DNA from: DATKZS01 sp035527835 [NCBI: bacterium]
Lineage (GTDB): Bacteria; RBG-13-61-14
NCBI GenBank assembly: GCA_035527835.1
Contig: DATKZS010000224.1
Span: 1 to 40,783, forward strand
Direction of reading: 5' to 3'
DNA: 40,783 bases
Position numbers and translations under genes: made by a program. Shown in pieces: positions 24,253 to 32,026 of the stretch; the stretch's first letter is position 1, and each line of letters starts with the position of its first letter. The notes beneath the pieces were generated by a model. That model was not told where the DNA came from. It saw nothing but the letters and a program-made list of their open reading frames with translations, and searched no databases.

Positions 24253-24774
24253 TCAACGGAACAATTTCCATTCAACAAGTTTAAAGACTACTTGTGCAAG
24301 GGACGTTATACCAACTATCCACAGGCCAATATAGGATAATCTCAATTGTCGTCTTGTAATGGCAAGGTTTTCTTGCATAGTTTGGAGTCGCCCTTCATTA
24401 AGTTTCAGGTCGGCTTTTGTCAAGTCCCTGTCTTTTTGCGCTTGCCGATCTGCAAGTTCGATCTCCTTCAATATTTTAGCCGCTTCAAATGTCATATTGT
24501 GATTGTACAGTTGCCAAAAACATTCATCTCTACGATCTCTATTAATAGCATCATTTTCAATCTGTTTTCTATCCGATCCCGGTATCCCTTTCTCAAACAC
24601 TCCCCAAAAACAAGCAAGATTGTTTGGAGCCCATTCTTCTCCTATTAATGCCTTTTTTCGGTTCCCGCTATGTATGTATTGATAATATATATCCTTGTCT
24701 CGATAACCGCTTCTGGATTGCCTATCACAAAGAAATTGACACGTAATACAGGTATGCTTTTGCTCTTCTTCCAT
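24253..24774 (-). CDS. Cys-rich protein with a C-terminal membrane segment
   Basis: 173 residues. The N-terminus has CITCQFLC, a knuckle-like CxxCxxxC, followed further on by NLACFWGVF and ECFWQLY, so up to five Cys could bind metal. The middle (about 95-150) is charged and helical (AQKDRDLTKADLKLNEGRLQ). A single C-terminal membrane segment (about 148-168, YIGLWIVGITSLAQVVF) would anchor it. GGGAGGAG is close before the ATG. It pairs with the smaller tail-anchored protein after it. Low GC. No named family; a membrane-tethered zinc protein is a guess. Confidence 0.62.
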   Translation of the reverse strand: MEEEQKHTCITCQFLCDRQSRSGYRDKDIYYQYIHSGNRKKALIGEEWAPNNLACFWGVFEKGIPGSDRKQIENDAINRDRRDECFWQLYNHNMTFEAAKILKEIELADRQAQKDRDLTKADLKLNEGRLQTMQENLAITRRQLRLSYIGLWIVGITSLAQVVFKLVEWKLFR

Positions 24775-24844
24775 GATCTCCTCCCTTCTTTTTACCGTAA
24801 GCTATGGGGGGATCGGGGTCAGGTCTCAACATATAACATACGCG

Positions 24845-25102
24845 CTCGGATGATGGGGGCACGGTTTAAATATCCCCTTCGGGGAACAATAGGTTATTCG
24901 TGTCGCTCCCCAGGGTAGTCCGGGGCCAACCCTGGGCTTTGTTAAGGAGCCCTTTCGGGGCAGGCGGATCTTCATGGCGCCCGTGTCGCCTGCCCTATCC
25001 CGCGGCCGGGGGCCGCTCCAATCATGAAAAAATGGCCGGCCGGGCCACAATAGTGCATATTGTCAACGGCCAATGAAATCTTTTTGCAAGAGGCTCGGAT
25101 GT
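24845..25102. other. Non-coding stretch with GC hairpins
   Basis: Palindromes such as CCCCTTCGGGG (near 24875), a CCAGGGT/ACCCTGG pair (24910-24935) and GCCCTTTCGGGGC (24950) follow the island's right repeat. No supported gene in about 260 bases. Confidence 0.5.
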
Positions 25103-25205
25103 TAAGGATTAACAGGATAAGTAAGAGTCTGGAATTTATCCTTGGCATCCTTGGCATCCTTGTTATTCATTAAATTCTCTGCGCTCTCCGCGCCTTTGCG
25201 GTTAA
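25103..25205. repeat. AACAAGGATG repeat plus CTCTGCG half repeat
   Basis: On the minus strand 25170-25103 reads AATGAATAACAAGGATGCCA, then AGGATAAATTCCAGACTCTT, nearly the same as 145-195. Directly after it lies a CTCTGCGCTCTCCGCGCCTT half palindrome, the same combination as at 306-345. Both sit just past the 3' end of a minus-strand gene. Confidence 0.65.
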
Positions 25206-25244
25206 TAAAATGCCGGCTTTCACCGGCCCGTCGGAACTTATCCC

Positions 25245-26354
25245 TCACGTGCCCTTGCCGAAAATCTTGTCGTAGCGCAGGTTGTCGCCGGGCGCGACCT
25301 CGTAGCAGTCCGTGGTGGCGAAGGCGGGGCCTAAGTCAAGCAGCTCGGTCACGGTGACGAACTCGTAGCCCATTTTTTGCAGCATGGGGATGAACCGGGG
25401 CAGGGCCTGGGCGGTGCCGTGGCCCCGCCCGTTGGCGTGCATGATGATGATGGCGCCCGGCTTGATCCCGTTCATGACCGCGCGGGTGATGCCGCCCGCC
25501 GTCTGTTTTCTCGACGAGTCGCCGGTGACGATGCTCCACTGGATGGCGGGCAGCCCGGCCGAGGCCAGGAACTTGAGGGTATCGGGGTTGCAGGTCCCGT
25601 AAGGCAGCCGGAGCGCCAGCGGGACCGGCGGAATCTTGTTCATCTCCGCGGCCCCGGCGCCCCGCGCGCAATCAAGGGCCGCGAGCTCTTCGCGCACAAG
25701 CTCATACTGGGCCTGCGCCCACAGCACCTGGTCCTCCATCTCCCGGCCCTTGAGCACCCTGAGGTTCCCGTGGGTCCAGGCATGGTTGCCGACCTCGAAT
25801 CGAGGGTCCGCCATCAACTGCATGGCCTGGTCCGGGTGCGAACGCATCCATTTCCCGCCCGCGAAGAACGTGGCCTTGATCCGGTTGGCCCGCAGATAAT
25901 TGACGATGGCCGCGTCGTACCCGGTCTTCTCATTTCCGCGCTCGCACAGGTCAAAGGTGAGCGCCACCACCTTTTTGCCGTCCGCCGGCGTCACGGAGCG
26001 GATCGAGTTTTGCCTCTCCGGCGGCTCAGGTCCCCGGATGAATTTCGGGCGCGTCCGCTCCGGCCGGTCGGGCAGCCGGTCATGGAACGGCTTCACGATC
26101 TTCTTGTCCGCGTCCGACCCGCGCAGGGCCTCCGGCGCCCAGCAGCTCTCCAGGATGGCGCCGGAGCCGAAGGTCGGGGCCGCGTTCTCCGGCGGGGCAT
26201 TCTCCGGCGGCACGGACTTTTCCGCGGGCCGCGGCGGCGGGGCCGGCTGGACGCGATGGGGTTTGCCGAGCAGTGACGGAATGGCCACTCCCAGGAAAAG
26301 GAAGAAGGCCGCGAGAAAGCGGGCGGGAGTTATGGTCGGCACGCTCCGGCGCAT
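25245..26354 (-). CDS. Secreted or anchored polysaccharide deacetylase (NodB domain)
   Basis: 369 residues from ATG 26354 (GAGGTGGAG upstream; a GTG at 26363 is an alternative). An N-terminal hydrophobic segment (about 10-28, FLAAFFLFLGVAIPSLLG) is followed by a Pro-rich linker. The NodB-type carbohydrate esterase 4 domain starts near 125. Motif 1 is TFDLCERG, keeping the first Asp but with Leu where many have a second Asp. Motif 2 is VGNHAWTHGNL with both His. Motif 3 is RLPYGTCN, and the late motif is IIIMHANGRGHGT. It would remove acetyl groups from an envelope or extracellular polysaccharide; the substrate is open. It stands alone on the minus strand. Confidence 0.85.
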   Translation of the reverse strand: MRRSVPTITPARFLAAFFLFLGVAIPSLLGKPHRVQPAPPPRPAEKSVPPENAPPENAAPTFGSGAILESCWAPEALRGSDADKKIVKPFHDRLPDRPERTRPKFIRGPEPPERQNSIRSVTPADGKKVVALTFDLCERGNEKTGYDAAIVNYLRANRIKATFFAGGKWMRSHPDQAMQLMADPRFEVGNHAWTHGNLRVLKGREMEDQVLWAQAQYELVREELAALDCARGAGAAEMNKIPPVPLALRLPYGTCNPDTLKFLASAGLPAIQWSIVTGDSSRKQTAGGITRAVMNGIKPGAIIIMHANGRGHGTAQALPRFIPMLQKMGYEFVTVTELLDLGPAFATTDCYEVAPGDNLRYDKIFGKGT

Positions 26355-26443
26355 GCGCTCCACCTCGATCGCTGGAATGGCTCACGGACCTTGTACTCCA
26401 TTCTAAATCCGATTGTGCGAACATTCAACCTGATCTGATAAAC

Positions 26444-26529
26444 TTCAGACGGGATTAACAGGATTTACAGGATATTCAGAATGCGCCTCCCGTCTTTTCA
26501 TCCTGCAAATCCTGTTAATCCTGTCTGAA
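26444..26529. repeat. AACAGGATTTACAGGAT hairpin repeat, copy 2
   Basis: The arms TTCAGACGGGATTAACAGGA (on to 26473) and ATCCTGCAAATCCTGTTAAT (26500 on, ending CTGTCTGAA) pair around TTCAGAATGCGCCT. The tail TTTTCATGATTTCAGGGCGC follows. It lies 115 bases before the tRNA gene. Confidence 0.85.
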
Positions 26530-26644
26530 AAAATTTTCATGATTTCAGGGCGCTGCTCCGCAATATGAATAAATGTGCGCGATGCCTGCGCGCCCCGGAT
26601 TGCCTGGTTCCCGCGCCTGTGATATTTTAATAGCCATCCGTTTT

Positions 26645-26732
26645 GCCCGGATGGCGGAATAGGCAGACGCAGGGGACTTAAAATCCCCTGAGGTAATCCC
26701 TCGTGCCGGTTCAAGTCCGGCTCCGGGCACCA
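26645..26732 (+). tRNA. tRNA-Leu(UAA)
   Basis: 88 bases with encoded CCA. The acceptor stem GCCCGGA pairs with TCCGGGC. The anticodon loop CTTAAAA gives anticodon TAA at 26679-26681, on the stem GGGGA/TCCCC. A long variable arm (class II) and the T-loop GTTCAAG are present. It is bracketed by two closely related hairpin repeats (26444 and 26753). No integrase is adjacent. Confidence 0.97.
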
Positions 26733-26752
26733 GACTCTACTCAAAGAATTTA

Positions 26753-26833
26753 AGACCGGATTAACAGGATTTACAGGATTTTCAGAATGCGCCTGCTGTT
26801 TTTTCATCCTGTAAATCCTGTTAATCCGGTCTG
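26753..26833. repeat. AACAGGATTTACAGGAT hairpin repeat, copy 3
   Basis: AGACCGGATTAACAGGATTT (on to 26779) pairs with ATCCTGTAAATCCTGTTAAT (26806 on, ending CCGGTCT). The loop TTCAGAATGCGCCTGCTG is almost that of copy 2, so copies 2 and 3 are sisters on either side of the tRNA. It may also help end the tRNA transcript. Confidence 0.85.
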
Positions 26834-26861
26834 AAAAATTTTTCACGCTTTCAAGGCGCCG

Positions 26862-26892
26862 AAAAAAAACGGCGGGGCCCGATGGCCCCGCC
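26862..26892 (-). terminator. Intrinsic terminator of the 26917-28863 gene
   Basis: On the minus strand a perfect 9-bp stem GGCGGGGCC/GGCCCCGCC with loop ATCG is followed by G and eight T. It lies 25 bases after the stop codon. Confidence 0.85.
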
Positions 26893-26916
26893 GGTTGCCG
26901 TATGGGGTCGCCTGCT

Positions 26917-28863
26917 CTAGCGGCTGCTCTGGCGCAGGCGATAGGCCGCGGCCGGGGCCAGGGCAAGGAGGAGCATGAGGATGGCGTTAGAGGCGGCGGC
27001 CGGGGATGCCGCATTTCCGACCCAGCACCCGAACAGCCCGCCGTTCACCGAGGTGTCCTTGCCGTTGCCGGCGGCCGGGGTGTCATCGAGGCGCTCGGGC
27101 ATCTTCCCGCCAAGCGCGAACAGCGAGAAGTCGTGGGTCTGCGCGGTGACGGTGTTGCTGGCCGGGTCCACCTGCGACGGCAGTTGCTGCCAGGCGCTGC
27201 TTTCACCGTTAAAGTTATAGACCGCGAGCTCGCTCTCCATGAGCGCCGTGCCGTCCACGAACCCGTCGTTGTCCTCGTCCTTGTAGCTGATGGACACCTG
27301 GGCCGGATCGGCGTCAAGCCGGCTTTGGCCGTTGGTCAGCTCCACCTTGATGAAGTCACCCGTGCTCAGGAAGGGCGCGTCGGCCACGACCTCTTCATAA
27401 AGGACCGGCTCGCCCTGGGTGAGGATGGCGTACGTCGGACCGGCGAGCTCGCCGCCGGGGATGGAGACACTGGCTTCAACGGCCGCGCCCCGCGTCAGGG
27501 GCAGGTCCAGAGTCGTGGTCTGGTCCGGAGGCGCATCCTCCACCACCTGGATTTCGCCCAGGTAGTTCTGGCCCTCCCAGATGTTGACCTCCACTCCCAC
27601 CAGCTCCACCAGCAGCACCGTGTCGTTGAAGTCCCAGTCCGCCTGGTCCGCCGGCAGGTCCTCGAAGCCCACGATGTAGCGCAGGGGATCGGTCCGCTTG
27701 ACCCGCGCGAACTCCGAGTCCGAATAATGGTTATACTCGCCCAGGCCCAGGCTCCTTCCATCAACATGGATATGGAACACCAGCTCGTCAGCAGACAGAA
27801 AAGGAGTGGAGACGACCGTGCCCACGTTCTTGAGGCTCTTCTTGATAAGGAGTTGGGAGATGGGCTCGTCAATATAAATGTCGCTGGAGAGCCCGGCGCT
27901 GGCCTCCAACAGGGTCACCCGTAACCGCCACTGGCCCTCTGGTATGATTAATTGCTTGCATGGGTTCTGGTCCGGAAAGTCCAGCCATTGGGTGGTGTAA
28001 ATGTGCCAGGCCGGGGTCATGTTGGTCGAATAAAAATACAACGTGTTGGTGCATTCGTTATAAAAGCTTGCCTGTTCTTCATCGTCTTCGGCATTGATCG
28101 GATCTGGCAGTCTGACGGGCTCCTGCCAAATGCCGTTGATTTTGACGGAGCGGAAAATATCAGATGCCACTCCGTCACCCCGTCCGCCCCGGCTCATGAA
28201 AAGGTACTTACCTGTATAGGACAGGCTAGGGCTGTCCTCATTCAGGTCCGTATAAAAGGGCGCACCCATGTTGACCGCGTCCTGCCACACGCCGTTGACC
28301 TTGTGGGCTATATAAAGGTCTCGCTCGCCGGGGTTTCCCGAAGAAAAGATCAATGTTTGTCCGTCAACCGAGATGAAAGGCGTGCAATCCATTGTAGTGC
28401 TGTTGACGCCGAGGGGAAGTACAACCGGCTGCTGCCAGACACCATCTATGTTCTCGGACATCCAGATGTCTAGCCCGGTGTCGGCGTCGGTCCCGCCGAA
28501 GCCTCCAAACCTGCTGGAATGAAAGTACATGTAATGTCCGTCCAGGGTCAGGCTGGGGTGCCCGTCACGCGAGATGGGGTCATTGAGTGGCGTCGGCAAG
28601 CGCTCCGGTGTGGTCCATTGCCAGCCAATCAGGTGGGTTACAAAAATGTCGAGCTTGTAGAAATCGTCCTCAGGACGGTTGGAACTGAAATACATGGTTT
28701 TGCCGTCTGCCGAAATCCAAGGCTCCAAGTCATAGTAATTAGAGCTAATTTCAGGGATTTCTAATGGCGCTGACCATTGTTCCGTGCGTCCCCGAGAAGG
28801 AGCAATCAGTATTGATAGAATAACTACCAGTATCAATCCGTTAAAGAAATTAAGGCGTTCCAT
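26917..28863 (-). CDS. Secreted TolB-like repeat protein with DUF4114-like domain and C-terminal sorting-like signal
   Basis: 648 residues. A signal peptide (about 1-26) is followed by WD40-like/PD40 beta-propeller repeats (about 40-290: EPWISADGKTMYFSSNRP, then HPSLTLDGHYMYFHSS, TPFISVDGQTLIFSSG, SPSLSYTGKYLFMSRG). A DUF4114-like module with DWDFNDTVLLVE lies near 415, then a beta region with a DEDNDGFVDG calcium-loop-like motif. The C-terminus is GLFGCWVG, then a hydrophobic helix and an Arg-containing end (YRLRQSSR), the tripartite layout of CTERM sorting signals. The product is predicted to be exported and surface-processed. Start: ATG with AAAGGAAC. It lies 77 bases after the propeller lipoprotein gene and is probably cotranscribed with it. 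Confidence 0.72.
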   Translation of the reverse strand: MERLNFFNGLILVVILSILIAPSRGRTEQWSAPLEIPEISSNYYDLEPWISADGKTMYFSSNRPEDDFYKLDIFVTHLIGWQWTTPERLPTPLNDPISRDGHPSLTLDGHYMYFHSSRFGGFGGTDADTGLDIWMSENIDGVWQQPVVLPLGVNSTTMDCTPFISVDGQTLIFSSGNPGERDLYIAHKVNGVWQDAVNMGAPFYTDLNEDSPSLSYTGKYLFMSRGGRGDGVASDIFRSVKINGIWQEPVRLPDPINAEDDEEQASFYNECTNTLYFYSTNMTPAWHIYTTQWLDFPDQNPCKQLIIPEGQWRLRVTLLEASAGLSSDIYIDEPISQLLIKKSLKNVGTVVSTPFLSADELVFHIHVDGRSLGLGEYNHYSDSEFARVKRTDPLRYIVGFEDLPADQADWDFNDTVLLVELVGVEVNIWEGQNYLGEIQVVEDAPPDQTTTLDLPLTRGAAVEASVSIPGGELAGPTYAILTQGEPVLYEEVVADAPFLSTGDFIKVELTNGQSRLDADPAQVSISYKDEDNDGFVDGTALMESELAVYNFNGESSAWQQLPSQVDPASNTVTAQTHDFSLFALGGKMPERLDDTPAAGNGKDTSVNGGLFGCWVGNAASPAAASNAILMLLLALAPAAAYRLRQSSR

Positions 28864-28940
28864 TCGACGTTCCTTTCTCTTGGCGATTGAATAAGTCCCT
28901 CATCCTCCCCTGTCGAAAAAAGAAATTCCAGGGGAATCCT

Positions 28941-31643
28941 TCAATACTTCAAGATCAGTCCCTTGTAAATATTAAGGGAAATGGTTTCAATCTCATTGCC
29001 TCCGAAGAGGCAATTGTTCTGGTCCGCGCAATCAACCGCGACCGCGTTCCAGCGATTTCTAGGCTCCATGATTAGGTCACCAGCGACCTGCCACTGGCCG
29101 CTGGAATAGTGCAGGATCAGGCCCTGGTGGGTCGCACTGGACCAATCAGTTACGCCGACCGCCCAACCCTCATCCGGGCTGACAAAGAAAACGTCAATAA
29201 GGGCCCACACGCTGCTGCCGACCGCGGGCGTCGGGTCGAGCTGCCAGGAGCCTCCGGCGTAATGGTAGATGATGCCGTCGCACTCTGAGTACCAGTTCGG
29301 GCAGGCCATGCCCACAGCCCAGCCCTCGTCCTCCGCAGGGAAGCTAACGGAGCTCAAGTACCATCCTGGCGCCGGATCGGGAAGCGTCACGTTCGTCCAC
29401 ACCCCGGAGTCATAATGCAGCAGAATCCCCCCGTCGCCGGGCTCGGCATCACTACACCAGCTCTCGGGACCACAATGCGTCCCCACGGCCCAGCCCTGGT
29501 CCGGGGACGGGAATTGCACATTGGTCAAGTACCAAGTGGTTGATCCGGTCTCGGGCGCGGGCACGCTGACCCATGTTCCTGACTGATAATTCAGGATGAC
29601 CCCATGACTCAAGTCGGCGCCGTCCTTATATTCGCCCACGGCCCAGCCCTGATCAGCGGCGGGGAAGTTCACGTCGTAAAGATACCAATTGTTCGGACCC
29701 AGGTCCGGGACCGGATCATCTGACCATATCCCCGAGTCATAATGGAGCACTCCTCCCACGTACTGGCCTGAGGCAAGAGGGTAAGCTCCTACAACCCAGC
29801 CCAGAGAAACAGAAGGGAAATCAACCGCGTACAAGTGCCAAGGTAGGCCCCACGCGTCGGGATCGAGGTAATATCTCCAGTACCAGTCAATGAAGTCAAT
29901 TTTGGCGTCGGACCATGCGCCGTCCTGATAATGAAGGATCATTCCACTGCCATCCGAGGGAATGTCTCCCACCGCCCATCCTTCGGAAGCATCCGGGAAC
30001 GAAAGATCCGCGAGCCGGAACTCGCTGTCCATAATGAGCGGGCTGGACGCGGTCCAGGCGCCGGCGTCGTGGCTTAATATCATAGCGTTGCGGGTGCCAT
30101 CGGGCGGTCCCATATCATCTCTGGTCAAGAATGCGCCTCCGATCCATCCCTTGTCCGCGGTGGGGAAATGGATCGCGTTAAACCAAGAGGGATACCACCC
30201 AATACCATACTCCTCGTCATAAAACGAGCCCTGGATATAAGGAGGCATAACCTGGCTCCAGGCGCCGTTCTGATAATGCAGCAGCAAACCCGGATAATTG
30301 GGATTGTATTCATCCATTAAATCCTTCCCCACCACCCATCCCTCGCCGGGTTTCGGGAAAGAGATCGAGACTAAGGTCGGCAAGCCGTATAAATGTCCCA
30401 GGGAGGAGATGTCTTCGAGGCTCCATGAACCATGCGAATAGTGTAAAATCACGGGACCATCCCAGGAAACGCCCACGGCCCAGCCCTCGTCCGCGGTGGT
30501 GAATTGCACGGAATTAAGTTCCATATAGTCGAATATGTCCAGCGGAGCGCTCTCCAAAGACCAGGTCCCGCCGGAATAATGGAAAATGACTCCAAATGCG
30601 AAGCCGGAGGCAAGTTCTCCCCATCCGACCGCCCAGCCGTCATCCGGGCTTATGAAATATACGGTCCTCAGCCCCCACCTATCCGGCAACGGGCCTGACA
30701 GATCAACCGCCGACCATGATCCTGAAGAATAATGCAATATGGTATTATCGCCCACGGCCCAGCCCTCGTCTACCGACGGGAAAAAGACCGAGTTAAGTGT
30801 CCAGTTGGCGCCGCCCATGTCCGGCGGGGCAACCTGTGACCACTGGCCGGATTGGTAATGCAGGATCACACCTTGATCCTTCCACCCGCTCAAATAGATA
30901 TGGGTTGTTCCGACCGCCCAGCCTTCGTCCACGGACGGGAAATGGACCGAGTTGAGCCCGGGATTGCCGTCCGCGACGGGATCATCCACCACCTTCCAGA
31001 CCCCGGATTGATAGTGCATGATGAGGTCCGCGCCTTCATAGTTATAGCCCACGGCCCAGCCATCATCCTCGGACGTGAAAAACAAGGACCGGATCTCCAC
31101 TCCCCCCCAACTCGGCAGCAGCGGCAGGTATTGCTCCACGATGTTCTTGGTGAGCGGGTCGGTGCCCAAAAGGAGCTCGTCGAGGTTGGAGATGCCGTCG
31201 CCGTCGTCCTCGGGGAAGGTGAGGGAAGAGAAGTCGAAGATGATGTGGTTCATGCCGGGCCACAGGTACACGGTCATGGAGGCCTGGCCCAGCGCGAGCC
31301 TGGCCTGGCCGGTGCCGGCCTGGGCCGCAGCCGGGACGTACATGATGAAGAAGGACATGGTGAGGGTGTGGGTCCCGGCGAACACTCCCGGGATGAAGGC
31401 GGAAAGCGTCCCGTCCGGATTGAGCGCCACCTGATAAGCGCCCCCGCCCGCGACCTGCAGCTCGGCCTTAAGGCCCGTTGGAGTGGCCCCTTCCAATACA
31501 GCAGGCAGCACGCCCCGTACGTCGGATGTTGCGATTCCAATCGAATCATCCTGGCCGGAGGAGCAGGACAGGACGGATAACCAAATTATTGATGCCGATA
31601 ACATGAGGATTGTAAATTTAATCATAGATTTCCTTAACCCCAT
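28941..31643 (-). CDS. Propeller-repeat lipoprotein (Ycf48/BNR-like GWAVG repeats)
   Basis: 900 residues. A lipoprotein signal ends in SVLSC, followed by SSGQDDS. An N-terminal beta domain (about 35-165) ends in a calcium-loop motif (DDGDGISNLDELLLGTDPL). Thirteen clear repeats of about 55 residues follow, each with a D-x-GWAVG turn (SVDEGWAVG, ADQGWAVG, PDEGWAVG) and a LHYxSGxW strand, plus one decayed C-terminal unit (DQNNCLFGGN). The unit resembles Ycf48/BNR-type propeller blades; fourteen would give two seven-bladed rings, which is inference. AAAGGAGG six bases before the ATG fixes the start, and a sigma-54 promoter lies just upstream. The binding partner is unknown. Confidence 0.75.
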   Translation of the reverse strand: MGLRKSMIKFTILMLSASIIWLSVLSCSSGQDDSIGIATSDVRGVLPAVLEGATPTGLKAELQVAGGGAYQVALNPDGTLSAFIPGVFAGTHTLTMSFFIMYVPAAAQAGTGQARLALGQASMTVYLWPGMNHIIFDFSSLTFPEDDGDGISNLDELLLGTDPLTKNIVEQYLPLLPSWGGVEIRSLFFTSEDDGWAVGYNYEGADLIMHYQSGVWKVVDDPVADGNPGLNSVHFPSVDEGWAVGTTHIYLSGWKDQGVILHYQSGQWSQVAPPDMGGANWTLNSVFFPSVDEGWAVGDNTILHYSSGSWSAVDLSGPLPDRWGLRTVYFISPDDGWAVGWGELASGFAFGVIFHYSGGTWSLESAPLDIFDYMELNSVQFTTADEGWAVGVSWDGPVILHYSHGSWSLEDISSLGHLYGLPTLVSISFPKPGEGWVVGKDLMDEYNPNYPGLLLHYQNGAWSQVMPPYIQGSFYDEEYGIGWYPSWFNAIHFPTADKGWIGGAFLTRDDMGPPDGTRNAMILSHDAGAWTASSPLIMDSEFRLADLSFPDASEGWAVGDIPSDGSGMILHYQDGAWSDAKIDFIDWYWRYYLDPDAWGLPWHLYAVDFPSVSLGWVVGAYPLASGQYVGGVLHYDSGIWSDDPVPDLGPNNWYLYDVNFPAADQGWAVGEYKDGADLSHGVILNYQSGTWVSVPAPETGSTTWYLTNVQFPSPDQGWAVGTHCGPESWCSDAEPGDGGILLHYDSGVWTNVTLPDPAPGWYLSSVSFPAEDEGWAVGMACPNWYSECDGIIYHYAGGSWQLDPTPAVGSSVWALIDVFFVSPDEGWAVGVTDWSSATHQGLILHYSSGQWQVAGDLIMEPRNRWNAVAVDCADQNNCLFGGNEIETISLNIYKGLILKY

Positions 31644-31680
31644 TTTCAGCCTCCTTTATCGAAATCTACTCGATAAGAAA

Positions 31681-31696
31681 AGCAAGTACCATGCCA
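31681..31696 (-). promoter_or_regulatory. Sigma-54 promoter of the propeller lipoprotein gene
   Basis: On the minus strand TGGCATGGTACTTGCT fits the -24/-12 consensus TGGCACG-N4-TTGCW with one mismatch and correct GG-to-GC spacing. The start would fall near 31670, giving a leader of about 28 nt with a strong ribosome site. Confidence 0.7.
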
Positions 31697-32026
31697 CGCG
31701 TCATTTTATTTTCTCAATTCGTAACTTATTGATATAAAATGATTTTACCTTTAAAATCGGCGTCCATTCCCGCTTCAGTGTGAGATTTCAAGGACGCTGT
31801 GGTTTAATTATTCTTGCCGATAAGCCTTGTGCGGAAAGAAAACTTGTTGATTTTTTTGAAATTAATCCTGACTGAGAACTGAAATGCCCTTAGCCGTGAT
31901 GTCTAACTCACACCAGACGGATAAGTTCGTCCCCGCTAACCCTTCAAAAACTTTAATAATTTAGCAAGCAAGGGCAATCCGCAAATTTTTCAAGAGAGGT
32001 GAACAGCGGTTCACACATGGCATTTT
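31697..32026. other. AT-rich intergenic region
   Basis: About 330 bases between two minus-strand transcription units, clearly lower in GC than the flanking genes. Besides the dyad at 31741, a distant GTGTGAG/CTCACAC pair (near 31779 and 31908) is the only structure I see. No gene. No clear terminator for the kinase-proximal side is visible on the plus strand. Confidence 0.4.
31741..31758 (-). promoter_or_regulatory. Possible activator site upstream of the sigma-54 promoter
   Basis: GATTTTACCTTTAAAATC is a perfect 7-4-7 dyad about 80 bases upstream of the predicted transcription start, where an enhancer-binding protein could act. Confidence 0.3.

Larger units (their letters stand above)
22205..24832. 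mobile_element. Lower-GC island bounded by an 18-bp perfect inverted repeat
   Basis: ATGTTGAGACCTGACCCC at 22205-22222 and its exact complement GGGGTCAGGTCTCAACAT at 24815-24832 face each other across 2.6 kb. The interior is visibly more AT-rich than the flanks. It carries three genes with their own strong ribosome sites, all predicted membrane-attached, plus a group II intron remnant. No transposase or recombinase is present, so it may be a non-autonomous cargo unit or merely lie between two dispersed copies of a repeat. The repeat ends are certain; mobility is inference. Confidence 0.45.

Noticed and set aside
26645-26732. tRNA-Leu as an integration site of a genomic island
   Set aside because: No integrase and no direct repeat of the tRNA 3' end were seen in the window.
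26445-27014. Minus-strand frame across the tRNA
   Set aside because: It overlaps tRNA-Leu and two hairpin repeats; the peptide is repeat-derived.
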